64,000 bases of DNA from DIGJ01 sp031553075 (GCA_031553075.1 JAVBLX010000028.1:1-64000), one strand, 5' to 3'; numbered from the stretch's first letter, positions 27,336-37,118 are shown. Translations and numbers: made by a program. Notes: generated by a model from the sequence alone, not told the origin.

Positions 27336-30266
27336 ATGAAACAGACAGACAAAAAAGGCATTAGAATATTACGGGGTTTTACGGGAACGCTGACAGGGTT
27401 TCTCTGTGTTTTGCTGGTAATTATAACCGTGGCAACTCTTGTCTTAAGTATCATGTTCAGTCAGACTCTTTGTATATTTCTGGGGCATGATATGTATAAG
27501 ACCGTAGGTGGCGAAGATATTCATTATTATGAGCAGGAGTATTCTTCTCAGGAAGAATTGATTTCCTATGAAGAAAAAATTTGTGAGCAAATTGTGGCAG
27601 AAGGGATTGTCTTATTAAAAAATGAAGAGAATACCTTGCCACTGAAAAAAGCGGCGCGAATTTCAGTTTTTGGACAGGATAGCGTCGATTTAGTTTATGG
27701 TGGTACTGGTGCAGGCTCGGTTGATGGAGCAAAAGCAGCAACGTTGGAACAATCACTTAAAAGAGCCGGATTTGAAATGAATCCTGTCCTCTTGAAGTTC
27801 TATCAGTCAGGTGCTGGATCGACATATCGAAAGCAGGTAAAAGATGCAGCCGGAAATGGTTCCTTTACAGTCAATGAAGTACCAATTGAGCAATATACCG
27901 ATGAAGTCCGTGAGAGTTATCAGGAGTATAGTGATGCGGCAGTAGTTGTTCTTGGTCGATCTGGCGGAGAAAGTGCAGATTTAACGGAAAATACCAACAC
28001 CGAAGGTACTCATTATCTGGAACTAACAAAAGAAGAGCATGATTTACTGAGCGAAGTATGTGATAATTTCCAGCAGGTAATTGTTGTTTTAAATTCTAAT
28101 AATGCAATGGAACTTGGTTTTATAAATGAGTTCGCTGTAGATGCATGTCTGTGGATTGGTGCCCTTGGCGAAACTGGTGCATATGCGGTTGGAGATATTT
28201 TGAATGGTACCGTAAATCCTTCCGGTCGTCTGGTTGACACCTATGCATATGATGCGTTCAGTTCTCCAGCTATGGCGAACTTTGGAGATTATACAATCAC
28301 CAACACCACTGTGGCGGCTGCCAATAAGTATATGGTCTACGCAGAAGGTATTTACGTGGGATATAAGTACTATGAAACCAGATATGAGGATGTCGTCCTG
28401 GGGAATGAAGACAGCAAACAGTTTGAGTATGGTAAACAAGTACAGTTCCCATTTGGATATGGTCTTTCCTATACCGAGTTTGCATGGTCTGATTATCAAA
28501 TGATTGAAAAGGAAGATTCTTTTGAAATATCAATAATGGTGACGAATACGGGAAGCGTAAGCGGAAAAGATGTGGTGGAAGTGTATATGCAGACACCTTA
28601 CACACAATATGATGTTGAAAATAAGATTGAAAAAGCTTCTGTCTCATTAGCTGGCTTTGGAAAAACAAAAGAACTGGAACCAGGCGAGAGCCAGAGCATC
28701 ACCATTGCAGTAGCCAAAGAAGAAATGAAAAGCTATGATGCCTATGGAATGGGTACGTATATTGTTGATGTAGGAGAATATTATCTGACTGCCGCTAAAA
28801 ATGCACATGATGCAGTAAATAATATCCTGTCGGCAAAAGGCAGAACCGTTTCAGACGGTATGGATAATGGAGGCAGTCCAGCATTTGTTTCTAACTATAC
28901 CCAGACAGATTTTGATTCCATAACATACGCCGTTTCAGATAGTGATTCAGCCATTATGAATCAATTTGATAATGCAGATATAGCCAATTATGATGCCCAA
29001 TTTACTTATTTAAGCCGAAGTGACTGGTCGGGTACATGGCCAGCTTTATATCAGGATGGCAGTTGGGAAATGTCAGCAGAATTAATTGCAGAAACGGAAA
29101 TAAAGAATGTCTCCGGAACCGGTGCTGGAACCAGTGCCCAGGGTGTGACCAATGAAGCATATGGAGTTTTATCCGCAGTGGATTTAATTGGTGCGGACTA
29201 TGATGATCCTAGGTTTGAAGCATTACTTAGCCAACTATCAAATCAAGAAATGTATGATTTAGTAAGATTGGGAGGATATGCGACCATTCCGGTGAAATCA
29301 ATCAATCTGCCGGGAACATGGGCGAAAGATGGACCAGCCGGGATTACCAGTACATTGATGGGAGGGGCTTCAGGATTGGCATACCCACCGGAAGTTGTAA
29401 TCGCGTCAACTTGGAATGTCCAACTCGCAGCAGAAATGGGGAGACTGATCGGTGAAGACAGCATTTATCTGGACGTTCCAATCTGGTATGCACCAGCAAT
29501 GAATATTCACAGATCACCGTTTAGTGGCAGAAATTTTGAATACTATTCCGAAGATGGCTTCATCTCAGGAAAAATGGCAGCAGCAGAAATTCAACCAGCC
29601 GTGGAAAAAGGTGTAATCGTCATGATGAAGCATTTTGCTGTAAATGATCAGGAATGTAACCGTGTTGGTGTTTTAACCTTTGCAAATGAGCAGAGTATTC
29701 GGGAAATTTATTTAAAAGGTTTTGAGAATAGTGTCAGAGAAGGAAACGTAAATGGAGTAATGACCAGTATGAACCGCATCGGACCGGTATGGAGCGGTGC
29801 ACATAAAGGTTTGATGACCAATGTACTTCGGGAAGAGTGGGGATTTAAAGGAGTTGCAATGACTGATCAGGCATCCTTCCCAGTATTCGGCTACAGTGAG
29901 ATTAACCAAGGTCTGGCAGCGGGTACTGATTTGTGGCTGAATCTTAATGGGATGATGTGGAGGCAAAATGCTGATGAATTATCATCGGATGAAAAAGCGT
30001 CCATAAGAACAGCAGCACATCGAATCATCTATGCAATAGTTAATAGCAACGCAATGAATGGAATATCTGCTGATACACAAATCAAAGATATTACCCCGAC
30101 ATGGAAATACTGGAGAATCGGAATTGTCCTGCTGGAAATTCTGCTAGTGCTGGCATTTGCGCAGTTTACAAGGCTCCTGTGGTTTGGCAAGAAAGCCACA
30201 AGAGAGGCCAGAAAAGAAATGAACCGCCAGCGAAAAGCGGAACAGAATGCATTAAAGGAGTCATAA
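27336..30266 (+). CDS. GH3 beta-glycosidase, domain-swapped order, membrane segment at both ends
   Basis: The 976-residue paralogue of the protein at 2722 has the same order: N-terminal membrane segment (about 18-41), alpha/beta domain with AEGIVLLKNEENTLPL, fibronectin-like domain (PFGYGLSYTEF), linker with YLSRSDWSGTWPA, TIM barrel with GRNFEYYSED and MKHFAVNDQECNR, nucleophile D844 in GVAMTDQ, and a C-terminal membrane segment (about 927-947). The tail after it is long and basic (KKATREARKEMNRQRKAEQ). Both termini would be inside and the enzyme outside. ATG 27336 has AAAAGGAG upstream; the in-frame ATG 27309 overlaps the GH43 stop and lacks one. Confidence 0.9.
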   Translation: MKQTDKKGIRILRGFTGTLTGFLCVLLVIITVATLVLSIMFSQTLCIFLGHDMYKTVGGEDIHYYEQEYSSQEELISYEEKICEQIVAEGIVLLKNEENTLPLKKAARISVFGQDSVDLVYGGTGAGSVDGAKAATLEQSLKRAGFEMNPVLLKFYQSGAGSTYRKQVKDAAGNGSFTVNEVPIEQYTDEVRESYQEYSDAAVVVLGRSGGESADLTENTNTEGTHYLELTKEEHDLLSEVCDNFQQVIVVLNSNNAMELGFINEFAVDACLWIGALGETGAYAVGDILNGTVNPSGRLVDTYAYDAFSSPAMANFGDYTITNTTVAAANKYMVYAEGIYVGYKYYETRYEDVVLGNEDSKQFEYGKQVQFPFGYGLSYTEFAWSDYQMIEKEDSFEISIMVTNTGSVSGKDVVEVYMQTPYTQYDVENKIEKASVSLAGFGKTKELEPGESQSITIAVAKEEMKSYDAYGMGTYIVDVGEYYLTAAKNAHDAVNNILSAKGRTVSDGMDNGGSPAFVSNYTQTDFDSITYAVSDSDSAIMNQFDNADIANYDAQFTYLSRSDWSGTWPALYQDGSWEMSAELIAETEIKNVSGTGAGTSAQGVTNEAYGVLSAVDLIGADYDDPRFEALLSQLSNQEMYDLVRLGGYATIPVKSINLPGTWAKDGPAGITSTLMGGASGLAYPPEVVIASTWNVQLAAEMGRLIGEDSIYLDVPIWYAPAMNIHRSPFSGRNFEYYSEDGFISGKMAAAEIQPAVEKGVIVMMKHFAVNDQECNRVGVLTFANEQSIREIYLKGFENSVREGNVNGVMTSMNRIGPVWSGAHKGLMTNVLREEWGFKGVAMTDQASFPVFGYSEINQGLAAGTDLWLNLNGMMWRQNADELSSDEKASIRTAAHRIIYAIVNSNAMNGISADTQIKDITPTWKYWRIGIVLLEILLVLAFAQFTRLLWFGKKATREARKEMNRQRKAEQNALKES

Positions 30267-30271
30267 TTATA

Positions 30272-30853
30272 ATGGAAGCCATTCAAAGAACATGGGAAGT
30301 GTGGAAAAAAAAGCATCCAGGGCTGGCGCAGTTTTTATTATTTTTTATTATCTGTAATGGGGTAACAATACTACAAATGATATTGATGCCAATTTTTAAA
30401 AATCTATTTGGAATGACTACACTTGTACATACTGATTTTCAATTGCTTCAAGTAGGGAAAAATATAAATGGAAGTCCGTATTATGTTTTTGATTATGCCG
30501 CCGGAACAATTGCTTCCGGCGGTGGAGGTGGGCTGGCTTATTTTCTGGCAGTGGAAATTACCATGGCTATTGCACAAGTGATTAATTTTATCAGTCAAAG
30601 AAAGGTCACCTTTAAATCGACCAGTAATGTATGGAAGGCGGCAGGGTGGTATATCCTGGCATACCTTATTATTACCGTAGGAGCAGCTGCACTGCAGGGA
30701 TTATATAAAGTACCGGTTTATCATTTGATGATGAAGAAGTTCGGTGAATCTACTGGAACAATATTTGCGGATGTGCTTACCATGCTAATTAATTGCGGGA
30801 TTTCTTTTTGGGTGTTTTTTCCCATCATGAAGTGGATTTTTAAAAAAGAATAA
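30272..30853 (+). CDS. GtrA-like membrane protein
   Basis: The 193-residue paralogue of the protein at 8525 has four predicted membrane helices, a Gly-rich stretch (ASGGGGGLAYF) and the GtrA-type loop NFISQRKVTFKSTS. It begins 6 bp after the GH3 stop with AAAGGAG upstream. A longer reading frame that starts inside the GH3 gene is not credible because it would overlap 170 bp of it. Its repeated pairing with a doubly anchored GH3 is the main clue to function; known GtrA proteins act with lipid-linked sugars. Confidence 0.65.
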   Translation: MEAIQRTWEVWKKKHPGLAQFLLFFIICNGVTILQMILMPIFKNLFGMTTLVHTDFQLLQVGKNINGSPYYVFDYAAGTIASGGGGGLAYFLAVEITMAIAQVINFISQRKVTFKSTSNVWKAAGWYILAYLIITVGAAALQGLYKVPVYHLMMKKFGESTGTIFADVLTMLINCGISFWVFFPIMKWIFKKE

Positions 30854-30890
30854 AAAGGTGACAAAACAAAAAAGGAAACTTGCTAACTTT

Positions 30891-30922
30891 GTGGGAGTGT
30901 AATTATACACTTCCACTTTTTT
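30891..30922 (+). terminator. Terminator of the GH43/GH3/GtrA-like operon
   Basis: GTGGGAGTGTA (30891-30901) pairs with TACACTTCCAC (30906-30916) through one G-U, with a 4-base loop, followed by T6 (30917-30922). Confidence 0.88.
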
Positions 30923-30962
30923 GCATTTATTTATCACTACAGAAGAATTTGTTTGAAAAAAG

Positions 30963-31025
30963 TCGGATTTGTTGTACGACCTATCGGATTTACTGGATTT
31001 TTGAAAGGAGTATTTGTGAGATAAT
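30963..31025 (+). promoter_or_regulatory. Repeated operator-promoter, copy C
   Basis: TCGGATTT at 30963 and 30984 (21 bp apart), TGGATTTT at 30994 (10 bp on), and GATAAT -10 at 31020 (26 bp on). It drives the YesM/YesN two-component pair at 31062, so the regulator may control its own synthesis through the same operator. Confidence 0.75.
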
Positions 31026-31061
31026 AAATTTATATCATAATATGAAAAGAGCGAGGGCAAT

Positions 31062-32726
31062 ATGAAAAGAAGAATGAGCCAATTATTCAATTCCATATCC
31101 ACTAAGGTTATCTTAATCATAGTAATTTTAGTTTTACCCCTAAATGTTCTTGCTATCATAGCAAATGAAAAGGTCATCGACACGATGATTAACCAAAATA
31201 AAATGACCGCCCAAACGCTTGCTGATACCTTCGTGTCAGAAGTTGAATCTCGTATGTCTAACACGCAAACATTATTATACTATTTCCTGACTAAAAATCC
31301 AGACTGTATCCAAATGAAACTTCAGCAAGAGGATAATTATAAGTATCAAAGTTCTAAACAGAGATTTTATTATAGCTTGAGAGATATGGGGAGTATAACA
31401 GATGGCGGGGATGGATACTTCTATTATATGAAGAAGGTGAAAGATGCTGTCGTTTATGATGAAAATCCAATTGACAGCAATGAGCTATACCGCTCCATTG
31501 ATGGATTTATATCAGATCAGCTAGTGTGTGGAGACAAAACGGGATGGCATATTTATGAATTTAATTCTTACAAATATCTTTTTTTTATTGTGGAGCAAAA
31601 GGATGTCATCTATGGCGGCTGGTTTAATTTGAATGCATTAAAAAAAGAACTAGAAAAGAGGATAAATTATATGGATTATTCGATTAACTTTACAGAGGAT
31701 CTGGTACTTCAAAACTCCGATGAATGGCTTATGGTTTCTTCTGGTTTTAAGAAAATCCATTTAGTAATCAGTATTAAGAAAAATGAGATTGTGGGAGGAA
31801 TATCCAACTATGTAAGAGCATTGCAGATTATGGCATTTTTGTATCTGACATTAATACCCGCATTATTTATATTCCTAAGAATCCTTTTAATCAAACCGCT
31901 CAATAAGGTAAATCAGGCGCATCGACAAATACAAAAAGGCAATCAGGATTTCAGGATTGGCGAAAAGGCTAATTCCGTAGAGTACACAGAAGCCTACCAA
32001 TCCTTTAATCAGATGGCAGAAAATTTAAAAAACTTAAGGATTGAAGGTTATGAAAAGGAAATTGCCAGGCAGAAGATGGAGCTGCGTAACCTGCAGCTAC
32101 AGATTCGTCCCCATTTCCTGTTAAATACCTTTAACTTGATCTATACTCTGGCACAACGGAAAGAAATTATTGCAATCCAACAAATTATCATATATCTTTC
32201 GGAATATTTTCGCTATATTTTTCGCAGTGAAAAGGACTTAGAGCTTTTTCCGAAGGAGTTAAAACTAATTGAGGGATATATAAAGATGGTGTCCATTAAT
32301 TATTCGGGAAATGTGACGGCAAGCTATGATATCGACCCGAAAATCCGCTTTACACGTGTTCCACCGCTCTTGATTCATAATTTCATAGAAAACGCTGTGA
32401 AATATGGAGTTAAGCAGGGAACAATGCTCCATATTGGGGTGATAGGAAAGTACCAGGATAAAAAGGTGACATTTACCATTACGGATGACGGCAATGGCAT
32501 GGATAAGAAAACCTTGGAGAAGTGCCGGAGGATTCTCCAAGGCGGGATGGAGTTGGAAAATATCAATTCTGGTATTGGTTTATTAAATTCTATGAGGAGG
32601 CTAAAGCATTTTTATGGATCAGATGCAACCATTGAAATTATGTCAGAGCAGGGCATGAGAACTTCTGTAACGGTTCAATTTCCATATAACCTGGAGGTAG
32701 AGGATGAAACTATTATTGGTGAATGA
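31062..32726 (+). CDS. YesM-like sensor histidine kinase
   Basis: The 554-residue protein has a membrane segment at 15-34, an extracytoplasmic sensor region (about 35-250), a second membrane segment (about 252-276) and a HAMP-like linker (IKPLNKVNQAHRQIQKG). A His_kinase domain follows with phospho-acceptor H351 in IRPHFLLNTFN, then a GHKL ATPase (HNFIENAVKYG, DDGNGM, GIGLLNSMRRL). This matches the YesM family, which pairs with AraC-type response regulators and usually senses glycans outside the cell. Its 3' end overlaps the regulator gene by 23 bp. Start supported by GAGGG. Likely signal: the substrate of the adjacent ABC importer. Confidence 0.92.
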   Translation: MKRRMSQLFNSISTKVILIIVILVLPLNVLAIIANEKVIDTMINQNKMTAQTLADTFVSEVESRMSNTQTLLYYFLTKNPDCIQMKLQQEDNYKYQSSKQRFYYSLRDMGSITDGGDGYFYYMKKVKDAVVYDENPIDSNELYRSIDGFISDQLVCGDKTGWHIYEFNSYKYLFFIVEQKDVIYGGWFNLNALKKELEKRINYMDYSINFTEDLVLQNSDEWLMVSSGFKKIHLVISIKKNEIVGGISNYVRALQIMAFLYLTLIPALFIFLRILLIKPLNKVNQAHRQIQKGNQDFRIGEKANSVEYTEAYQSFNQMAENLKNLRIEGYEKEIARQKMELRNLQLQIRPHFLLNTFNLIYTLAQRKEIIAIQQIIIYLSEYFRYIFRSEKDLELFPKELKLIEGYIKMVSINYSGNVTASYDIDPKIRFTRVPPLLIHNFIENAVKYGVKQGTMLHIGVIGKYQDKKVTFTITDDGNGMDKKTLEKCRRILQGGMELENINSGIGLLNSMRRLKHFYGSDATIEIMSEQGMRTSVTVQFPYNLEVEDETIIGE

Positions 32727-33489
32727 TGCAATTATTACAGTAGAAACAATGAAAATGGATATTCCCTGGGAGCAGTATGGGATTGATGAGGTTTTTACGG
32801 CTTATTGCGCAGAAGAGGCAAAAACCTGTATTCAGAAAAATCCGATTGATTTGATGCTCTGTGATATCGAAATGCCTGGCGAAAATGGTATTGCAGTGCT
32901 TCGTTGGGTAAGGGAAAACAATAAAGAGATTGAATGTATTTTCTTGACCTGTCATGCCAGTTTTGAATATGCAAAGGAAGCAATCCAGCTCGGCTGTCAG
33001 GACTATTTGCTGATTCCTGCCATGTATGAAGATATAGGAGCTGCTGTTTTAAAGGTAGTCAACCGGATTAAAGAAAAACAAGAGTCGGTGCGTTATCAGG
33101 ACTATGGTAAGCATGCAGTGAAGGAAAAGATTGACCTGGCAACGGAAAACTTTGGACAGAAGAAACAGGAAGAGTTAGTTGAGGCTGCCATAAGCTATAT
33201 TGTTGAGGATTTGTCCAGCGAAACCCTATCTGTGAATGAAGTTGCTGATAAGCTTTTTTTACATCCTGTTTATTTAAACCGCATATTCAAAAGGGATAAG
33301 GGAGTATCTGTTGGGCAGTATATTATCTCTGAGCGGATGAAGATGGCAGCAGACCTGTTGAAGACACAACATCTGAGTGCCAGTGTGGTGTCAGAACTGG
33401 TGGGATATAAGAGCTACGCCAATTTTAATACCATGTTTAAGAAATACTTTGGCTGTTCACCTTCCCAGTATAATGAGATGAATCATTGA
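32704..33489 (+). CDS. YesN-like response regulator (receiver plus AraC domain), atypical receiver
   Basis: The 261-residue protein has a receiver domain (1-120) and an AraC double helix-turn-helix (about 160-258, VADKLFLHPVYLNRIFKRDKG and VVSELVGYKSYANFNTMFKK). The phospho-acceptor D54 (LCDIEMPG) and T82 are kept. Two other conserved positions are changed: the acidic pair reads N7-D8 instead of D-D, and the invariant Lys is I104 (DYLLIPA). The sister regulator at 49204 has the normal D7-D8 and K104. It may therefore be phosphorylated poorly or work partly without phosphorylation. As an AraC-type DNA-binding protein it is a prime candidate to bind the TCGGATTT arrays. Confidence 0.9.
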   Translation: MKLLLVNDAIITVETMKMDIPWEQYGIDEVFTAYCAEEAKTCIQKNPIDLMLCDIEMPGENGIAVLRWVRENNKEIECIFLTCHASFEYAKEAIQLGCQDYLLIPAMYEDIGAAVLKVVNRIKEKQESVRYQDYGKHAVKEKIDLATENFGQKKQEELVEAAISYIVEDLSSETLSVNEVADKLFLHPVYLNRIFKRDKGVSVGQYIISERMKMAADLLKTQHLSASVVSELVGYKSYANFNTMFKKYFGCSPSQYNEMNH

Positions 33490-33589
33490 AAGTTTATTTT
33501 GGGTAGGTAACAGTTTACTTTAAATATGGTGCTTGAGACATCCGAATTTTATAATAGAGGTGTAATAAAATTTAAGGAGGAAATGATCT

Positions 33590-35158
33590 ATGAAAAAAGT
33601 ATTAATGTTAACATTATGCCTCGTTTTTGCCTTGACAACATTGTCAGGTTGTGGCGGAGGCAAAGACTCAGATTCGCCTGTGACAGGTGCTGATAGTACG
33701 GATGCACCTGCTCAGACCAAAGATGATACTTCATCAAATGACGCTGGTGAGATTGTTGAAATTTTTTGGCAATATCCAGCAATCAGTGAAGTGACAGAAG
33801 GTTTTTACCGGATGGAAGATGCACTGAATGAGATGATGGAAAAGGACATTGGTGTACATGTAACTTTTGTTCCTACTGATTTGATGACTTCCCAACAGGA
33901 TGCCACTTTGATGATATCATCAGGAGAACAGTTGGATGTTTCTCTGACCGCATTTACCAGTGTTGGAAACTTGGTGGAAGATGGCTTGATTTTACCACTG
34001 GATGAATATTTGGCTGAGTATGGCAGCAATATTCAGGCCGATTGGATCAGCGGAAACTATTATGATGGTAAGCTGTACTCACTTCCATCTTGTGTAAATA
34101 AAGTATATCAAACCTATGGTTACAATATGAAAAAAGAGTACTGTGATAAATATGGATTTGAGCAGGACGATAATAAAATTTATACCCTGAAGGAATTAGA
34201 AGAGATGTTTGCAATCGTCAAGGCAGGTGAAGGCGAGAACTTCTATATGACTACACCTTGGAATAATACATATGAACCGCTCAATTATAGTTATCAAGAA
34301 TATGACCCACTATCAGGAAGCTTTTCTGCTGGAGTATTAATGCTGAATAGAAGCTTTCAAGATTTGACTGTATATAATTATTTTGAAACAGAAGAATATA
34401 AAGCGTTCTGTGAAATGATGTATGACTGGGCTCAGAAAGGATATATTGCGCCAGATGCGTCAGTAGATACCGACTATTCAAACAGAGCAATGGAAGCAAA
34501 TTACCTGGGAAGCTTTGCTTATTGTGAACCAGATAGCGGTATGCTAGCCACCAACTCCTCATGGGGACAGGAAGTTGTACAGTTCCGTACGGTTGATGGA
34601 TATGTTAAGTTAAATGGTGGTTCAGCGGTAAACTGGAACGTTCCGATTACCTCGGCAAATCCGGGAAAAGCAGTAGAAGCAATTGCATATGTACTTACTA
34701 ACAACGCTGCAGGAACTTTGATTCAATATGGTTTTGAAGGGGAAGAGTACGAAGTAGTGGAAGAAAGCGGTGAGTATCAGGTTATCAAGTATTTGGCAGA
34801 TGATATTACCCAATTACCATATAGTAATGTATATGGGCTTTGGGGTAACCGTTTGACACTACCAGCTGTTTATCCAGCGGATATTGATTATAGTAAAAAA
34901 ATAATCGCATATCAAGACGCTTTGCCAAAGACAAGATATTCGCCAGCCATGGGATACAGTTTTAAATCGGATAGTGTGAGTGCTGAAATTGCTGCTGTCG
35001 AAACGGTAATGGCACAGTACTGTTATAGCTTTAATGCTGGTTCACTGGATCCAGATAAAGCTCTGCCAGAATTTATTGCTGCATTAAAAGCAGCAGGTAT
35101 TGATAAAGCTATTGCAGAAAATCAGAAACAGCTTGATGCATGGGCAGCAAGTAAATAA
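33590..35158 (+). CDS. ABC importer solute-binding lipoprotein
   Basis: The 522-residue protein has a lipoprotein signal with lipobox LSGC (C21), then a Ser/Thr/Asp-rich linker and a large carbohydrate-binding-protein fold of the LplA/YtcQ group. The C-terminus (EFIAALKAAGIDKAIAENQ, then QLDAWAASK) matches the DUF3502-like end of that group and resembles the end of the binding protein at 49997. It is the first gene of a binding protein-permease-permease cassette, preceded by AAGGAGG. None of the clear TCGGATTT arrays lies in the 100-bp gap before it; a -10-like TGTAAT is at 33561. The ligand is probably an oligosaccharide. Confidence 0.9.
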   Translation: MKKVLMLTLCLVFALTTLSGCGGGKDSDSPVTGADSTDAPAQTKDDTSSNDAGEIVEIFWQYPAISEVTEGFYRMEDALNEMMEKDIGVHVTFVPTDLMTSQQDATLMISSGEQLDVSLTAFTSVGNLVEDGLILPLDEYLAEYGSNIQADWISGNYYDGKLYSLPSCVNKVYQTYGYNMKKEYCDKYGFEQDDNKIYTLKELEEMFAIVKAGEGENFYMTTPWNNTYEPLNYSYQEYDPLSGSFSAGVLMLNRSFQDLTVYNYFETEEYKAFCEMMYDWAQKGYIAPDASVDTDYSNRAMEANYLGSFAYCEPDSGMLATNSSWGQEVVQFRTVDGYVKLNGGSAVNWNVPITSANPGKAVEAIAYVLTNNAAGTLIQYGFEGEEYEVVEESGEYQVIKYLADDITQLPYSNVYGLWGNRLTLPAVYPADIDYSKKIIAYQDALPKTRYSPAMGYSFKSDSVSAEIAAVETVMAQYCYSFNAGSLDPDKALPEFIAALKAAGIDKAIAENQKQLDAWAASK

Positions 35159-35173
35159 GTAGGACAGGACAAC

Positions 35174-36190
35174 ATGATGAAGAGACTGCTGCAACTTGTA
35201 ATAGTGGCAGCAGTTTCATTTTTTATAGTGGAAAGGGTGAAAGAAAACATGACAGGGAAAAGTAAGTTACCGAAAGCAAAGAAAAAAATAGGCCTTAAAA
35301 AAATATTGCCTTTCTATTTTATGGTGCTGCCTGGATTAATCTATTTAATTATTAATAATTACTTGCCGATGTTTGGAATTATCATTGCTTTTAAAAAAAT
35401 GAATTACAGCAAAGGTATTTTCGGAAGTGATTGGAGTGGACTTAACAATTTTCGATTTCTATTTGGCACAAAGGATGCTTGGTCTATCACCCGAAATACA
35501 ATCGGTTACAACATATTATTTTTTGTAATTGGAACTATTTGTGCAATCTTGCTTGCAATCTGTATTAATGAGGTACAGTCAAAAAATTCCTCTAAAGTAT
35601 ATCAAGTTCTTATTTTACTTCCATACTTAATGAGTTGGGTTGTAATCAGCTATTTAGCATACGCCTTTTTGTCCAGTGAAAATGGATTTCTAAATAAGAC
35701 TCTATTTCCAGCCATTGGACTAAAACCGGTTAGCTGGTATCAGGATAAGACTTACTGGCCGATTATACTTATCATTGTTAATACATGGAAAAATGTAGGA
35801 TACAGTATGATTATATATTTTTCTACTATCGTGGGAATCAGTCAGGATTATTTTGAAGCAGCGCGGATTGATGGGGCATCCAAATGGAAGCAGATCAAGT
35901 ATATTACGCTTCCATTATTAAAGCCTACGGTCATTACTCTGTTTATCCTAAGTGTTGGGCAGGTATTCCGTTCTGATTTTGGATTATTCTATCAGGTTAC
36001 AAGAAACAGCGGTCCTTTGTACGAATTTACCAGAACGATTGATGTGTATGTTTATCAGGCATTAATGAAAAATGCGGATTATGCAATGTCTGGGGCTGCT
36101 AGCGTTTATCAGTCTATTTGTGGATTCATCCTGATTTTGATTGCAAATAAGGCGGTGAAAAAGTATCAGGCAAGCAGTGCATTATTTTAG
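35174..36190 (+). CDS. ABC importer permease (LplB-like)
   Basis: The 338-residue inner-membrane protein has six core helices and the EAA loop FEAARIDGASKWKQIKYITLP, which docks the ATPase. FMVLPGLIYLIINNYLPMFG near the start is typical of LplB/YtcP-group permeases for complex oligosaccharides. The start is uncertain: ATG 35174 has only a weak AGGA, and ATG 35249 would give the more usual 313 residues and remove an extra hydrophobic stretch. No ATPase gene is present; such importers normally share an MsmX-type ATPase encoded elsewhere. Confidence 0.9.
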   Translation: MMKRLLQLVIVAAVSFFIVERVKENMTGKSKLPKAKKKIGLKKILPFYFMVLPGLIYLIINNYLPMFGIIIAFKKMNYSKGIFGSDWSGLNNFRFLFGTKDAWSITRNTIGYNILFFVIGTICAILLAICINEVQSKNSSKVYQVLILLPYLMSWVVISYLAYAFLSSENGFLNKTLFPAIGLKPVSWYQDKTYWPIILIIVNTWKNVGYSMIIYFSTIVGISQDYFEAARIDGASKWKQIKYITLPLLKPTVITLFILSVGQVFRSDFGLFYQVTRNSGPLYEFTRTIDVYVYQALMKNADYAMSGAASVYQSICGFILILIANKAVKKYQASSALF

Positions 36191-36201
36191 AGGAGGAACC
36201 T

Positions 36202-37101
36202 ATGAAAACGAGAGAGCACCTGGGAACACAAATTATTACCAATGCCATATGTGTAATGGCAACGATTATTGCAATTTTACCGTTTATTCTTTTGATTCTT
36301 GCATCTTTTACTGATAATAACTGGGCATCGGTGAATGGTTTTTCCTTTTTTCCAAAGGAATGGAGTTTGACTGCATATAAATACATAACAATGAAATGGG
36401 AAACCATTGGGCATGCATATTTGATGACTATTATTGTTACTGTGTTAGGAACTGCGACATGTCTTTTCATTAGTGTATTATTTGCATATGGAATCAGTAA
36501 GCAGTGGGTACCAGGAATGAAGATTATCAGTTTCCTGTTGATTTTTACAATGCTTTTTAATGGAGGTCTGGTGTCTACCTATTACTGCTATATAAAAATC
36601 TGGGGAATTAAGGATAGCATCTGGGCATTAATTGTACCCAATATGATGATGAATGCATTTAATATAATTTTAATAAGAAATTATTTTATTAACAGTATTC
36701 CAATTAGTTTGGAAGAAGCGGCAAGAATAGATGGTGCTGGAGTGGTTCGGATTCTAACCTCCATTATCATACCACTAAGCAAACCAATTATTGCTACGAT
36801 TGGCTTGATGACGGCACTGAACTATTGGAATGACTGGCAAAATGGATTGTACTATTTATCTGCGAGAGGGGGATCAAAATATTACACCATCCAAATTGTA
36901 TTGAATAATATAAGCGATGATATTCGTGCCATCGCTGCAGCGGCTACTAGTAGTTCTGCTTTAGCCGTAAATGTACAAATGCCATCGACTACTATTCGCA
37001 TGGCGATTGCTGTGGTTGGAATTATACCAATAATCATTATTTATCCATTTTTTCAGAGGTATCTGGTAAAAGGAATTACTTTGGGGGGGGTAAAGGAATA
37101 G
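36202..37101 (+). CDS. ABC importer permease (YtcP/UgpE-like)
   Basis: The 299-residue protein has six membrane helices and the EAA loop LEEAARIDGAGVVRILTSIIIP, ending in the group-typical FFQRYLVKGITLGGVKE. It is the second permease of the cassette that begins at 33590, with GAGGAGG 7-8 bp upstream. It pairs with the 35174 permease to form the channel. The next unit begins 18 bp later with repeated promoter F. Confidence 0.92.
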   Translation: MKTREHLGTQIITNAICVMATIIAILPFILLILASFTDNNWASVNGFSFFPKEWSLTAYKYITMKWETIGHAYLMTIIVTVLGTATCLFISVLFAYGISKQWVPGMKIISFLLIFTMLFNGGLVSTYYCYIKIWGIKDSIWALIVPNMMMNAFNIILIRNYFINSIPISLEEAARIDGAGVVRILTSIIIPLSKPIIATIGLMTALNYWNDWQNGLYYLSARGGSKYYTIQIVLNNISDDIRAIAAAATSSSALAVNVQMPSTTIRMAIAVVGIIPIIIIYPFFQRYLVKGITLGGVKE

Positions 37102-37118
37102 GATAACGTATATTTTGG

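Noticed and set aside
30101..30271. Longer N-terminus for the second GtrA-like protein
   Set aside because: It would overlap the end of the GH3 gene by about 166 bp; ATG 30272 has a proper binding site.
33505..33567. Seventh copy of the TCGGATTT promoter before the binding-protein gene at 33590
   Set aside because: Sequences at the expected 21/10/25 spacings (near 33505, 33526, 33536) do not match the half-sites; only an inverted ATCCGA at 33540 resembles one.
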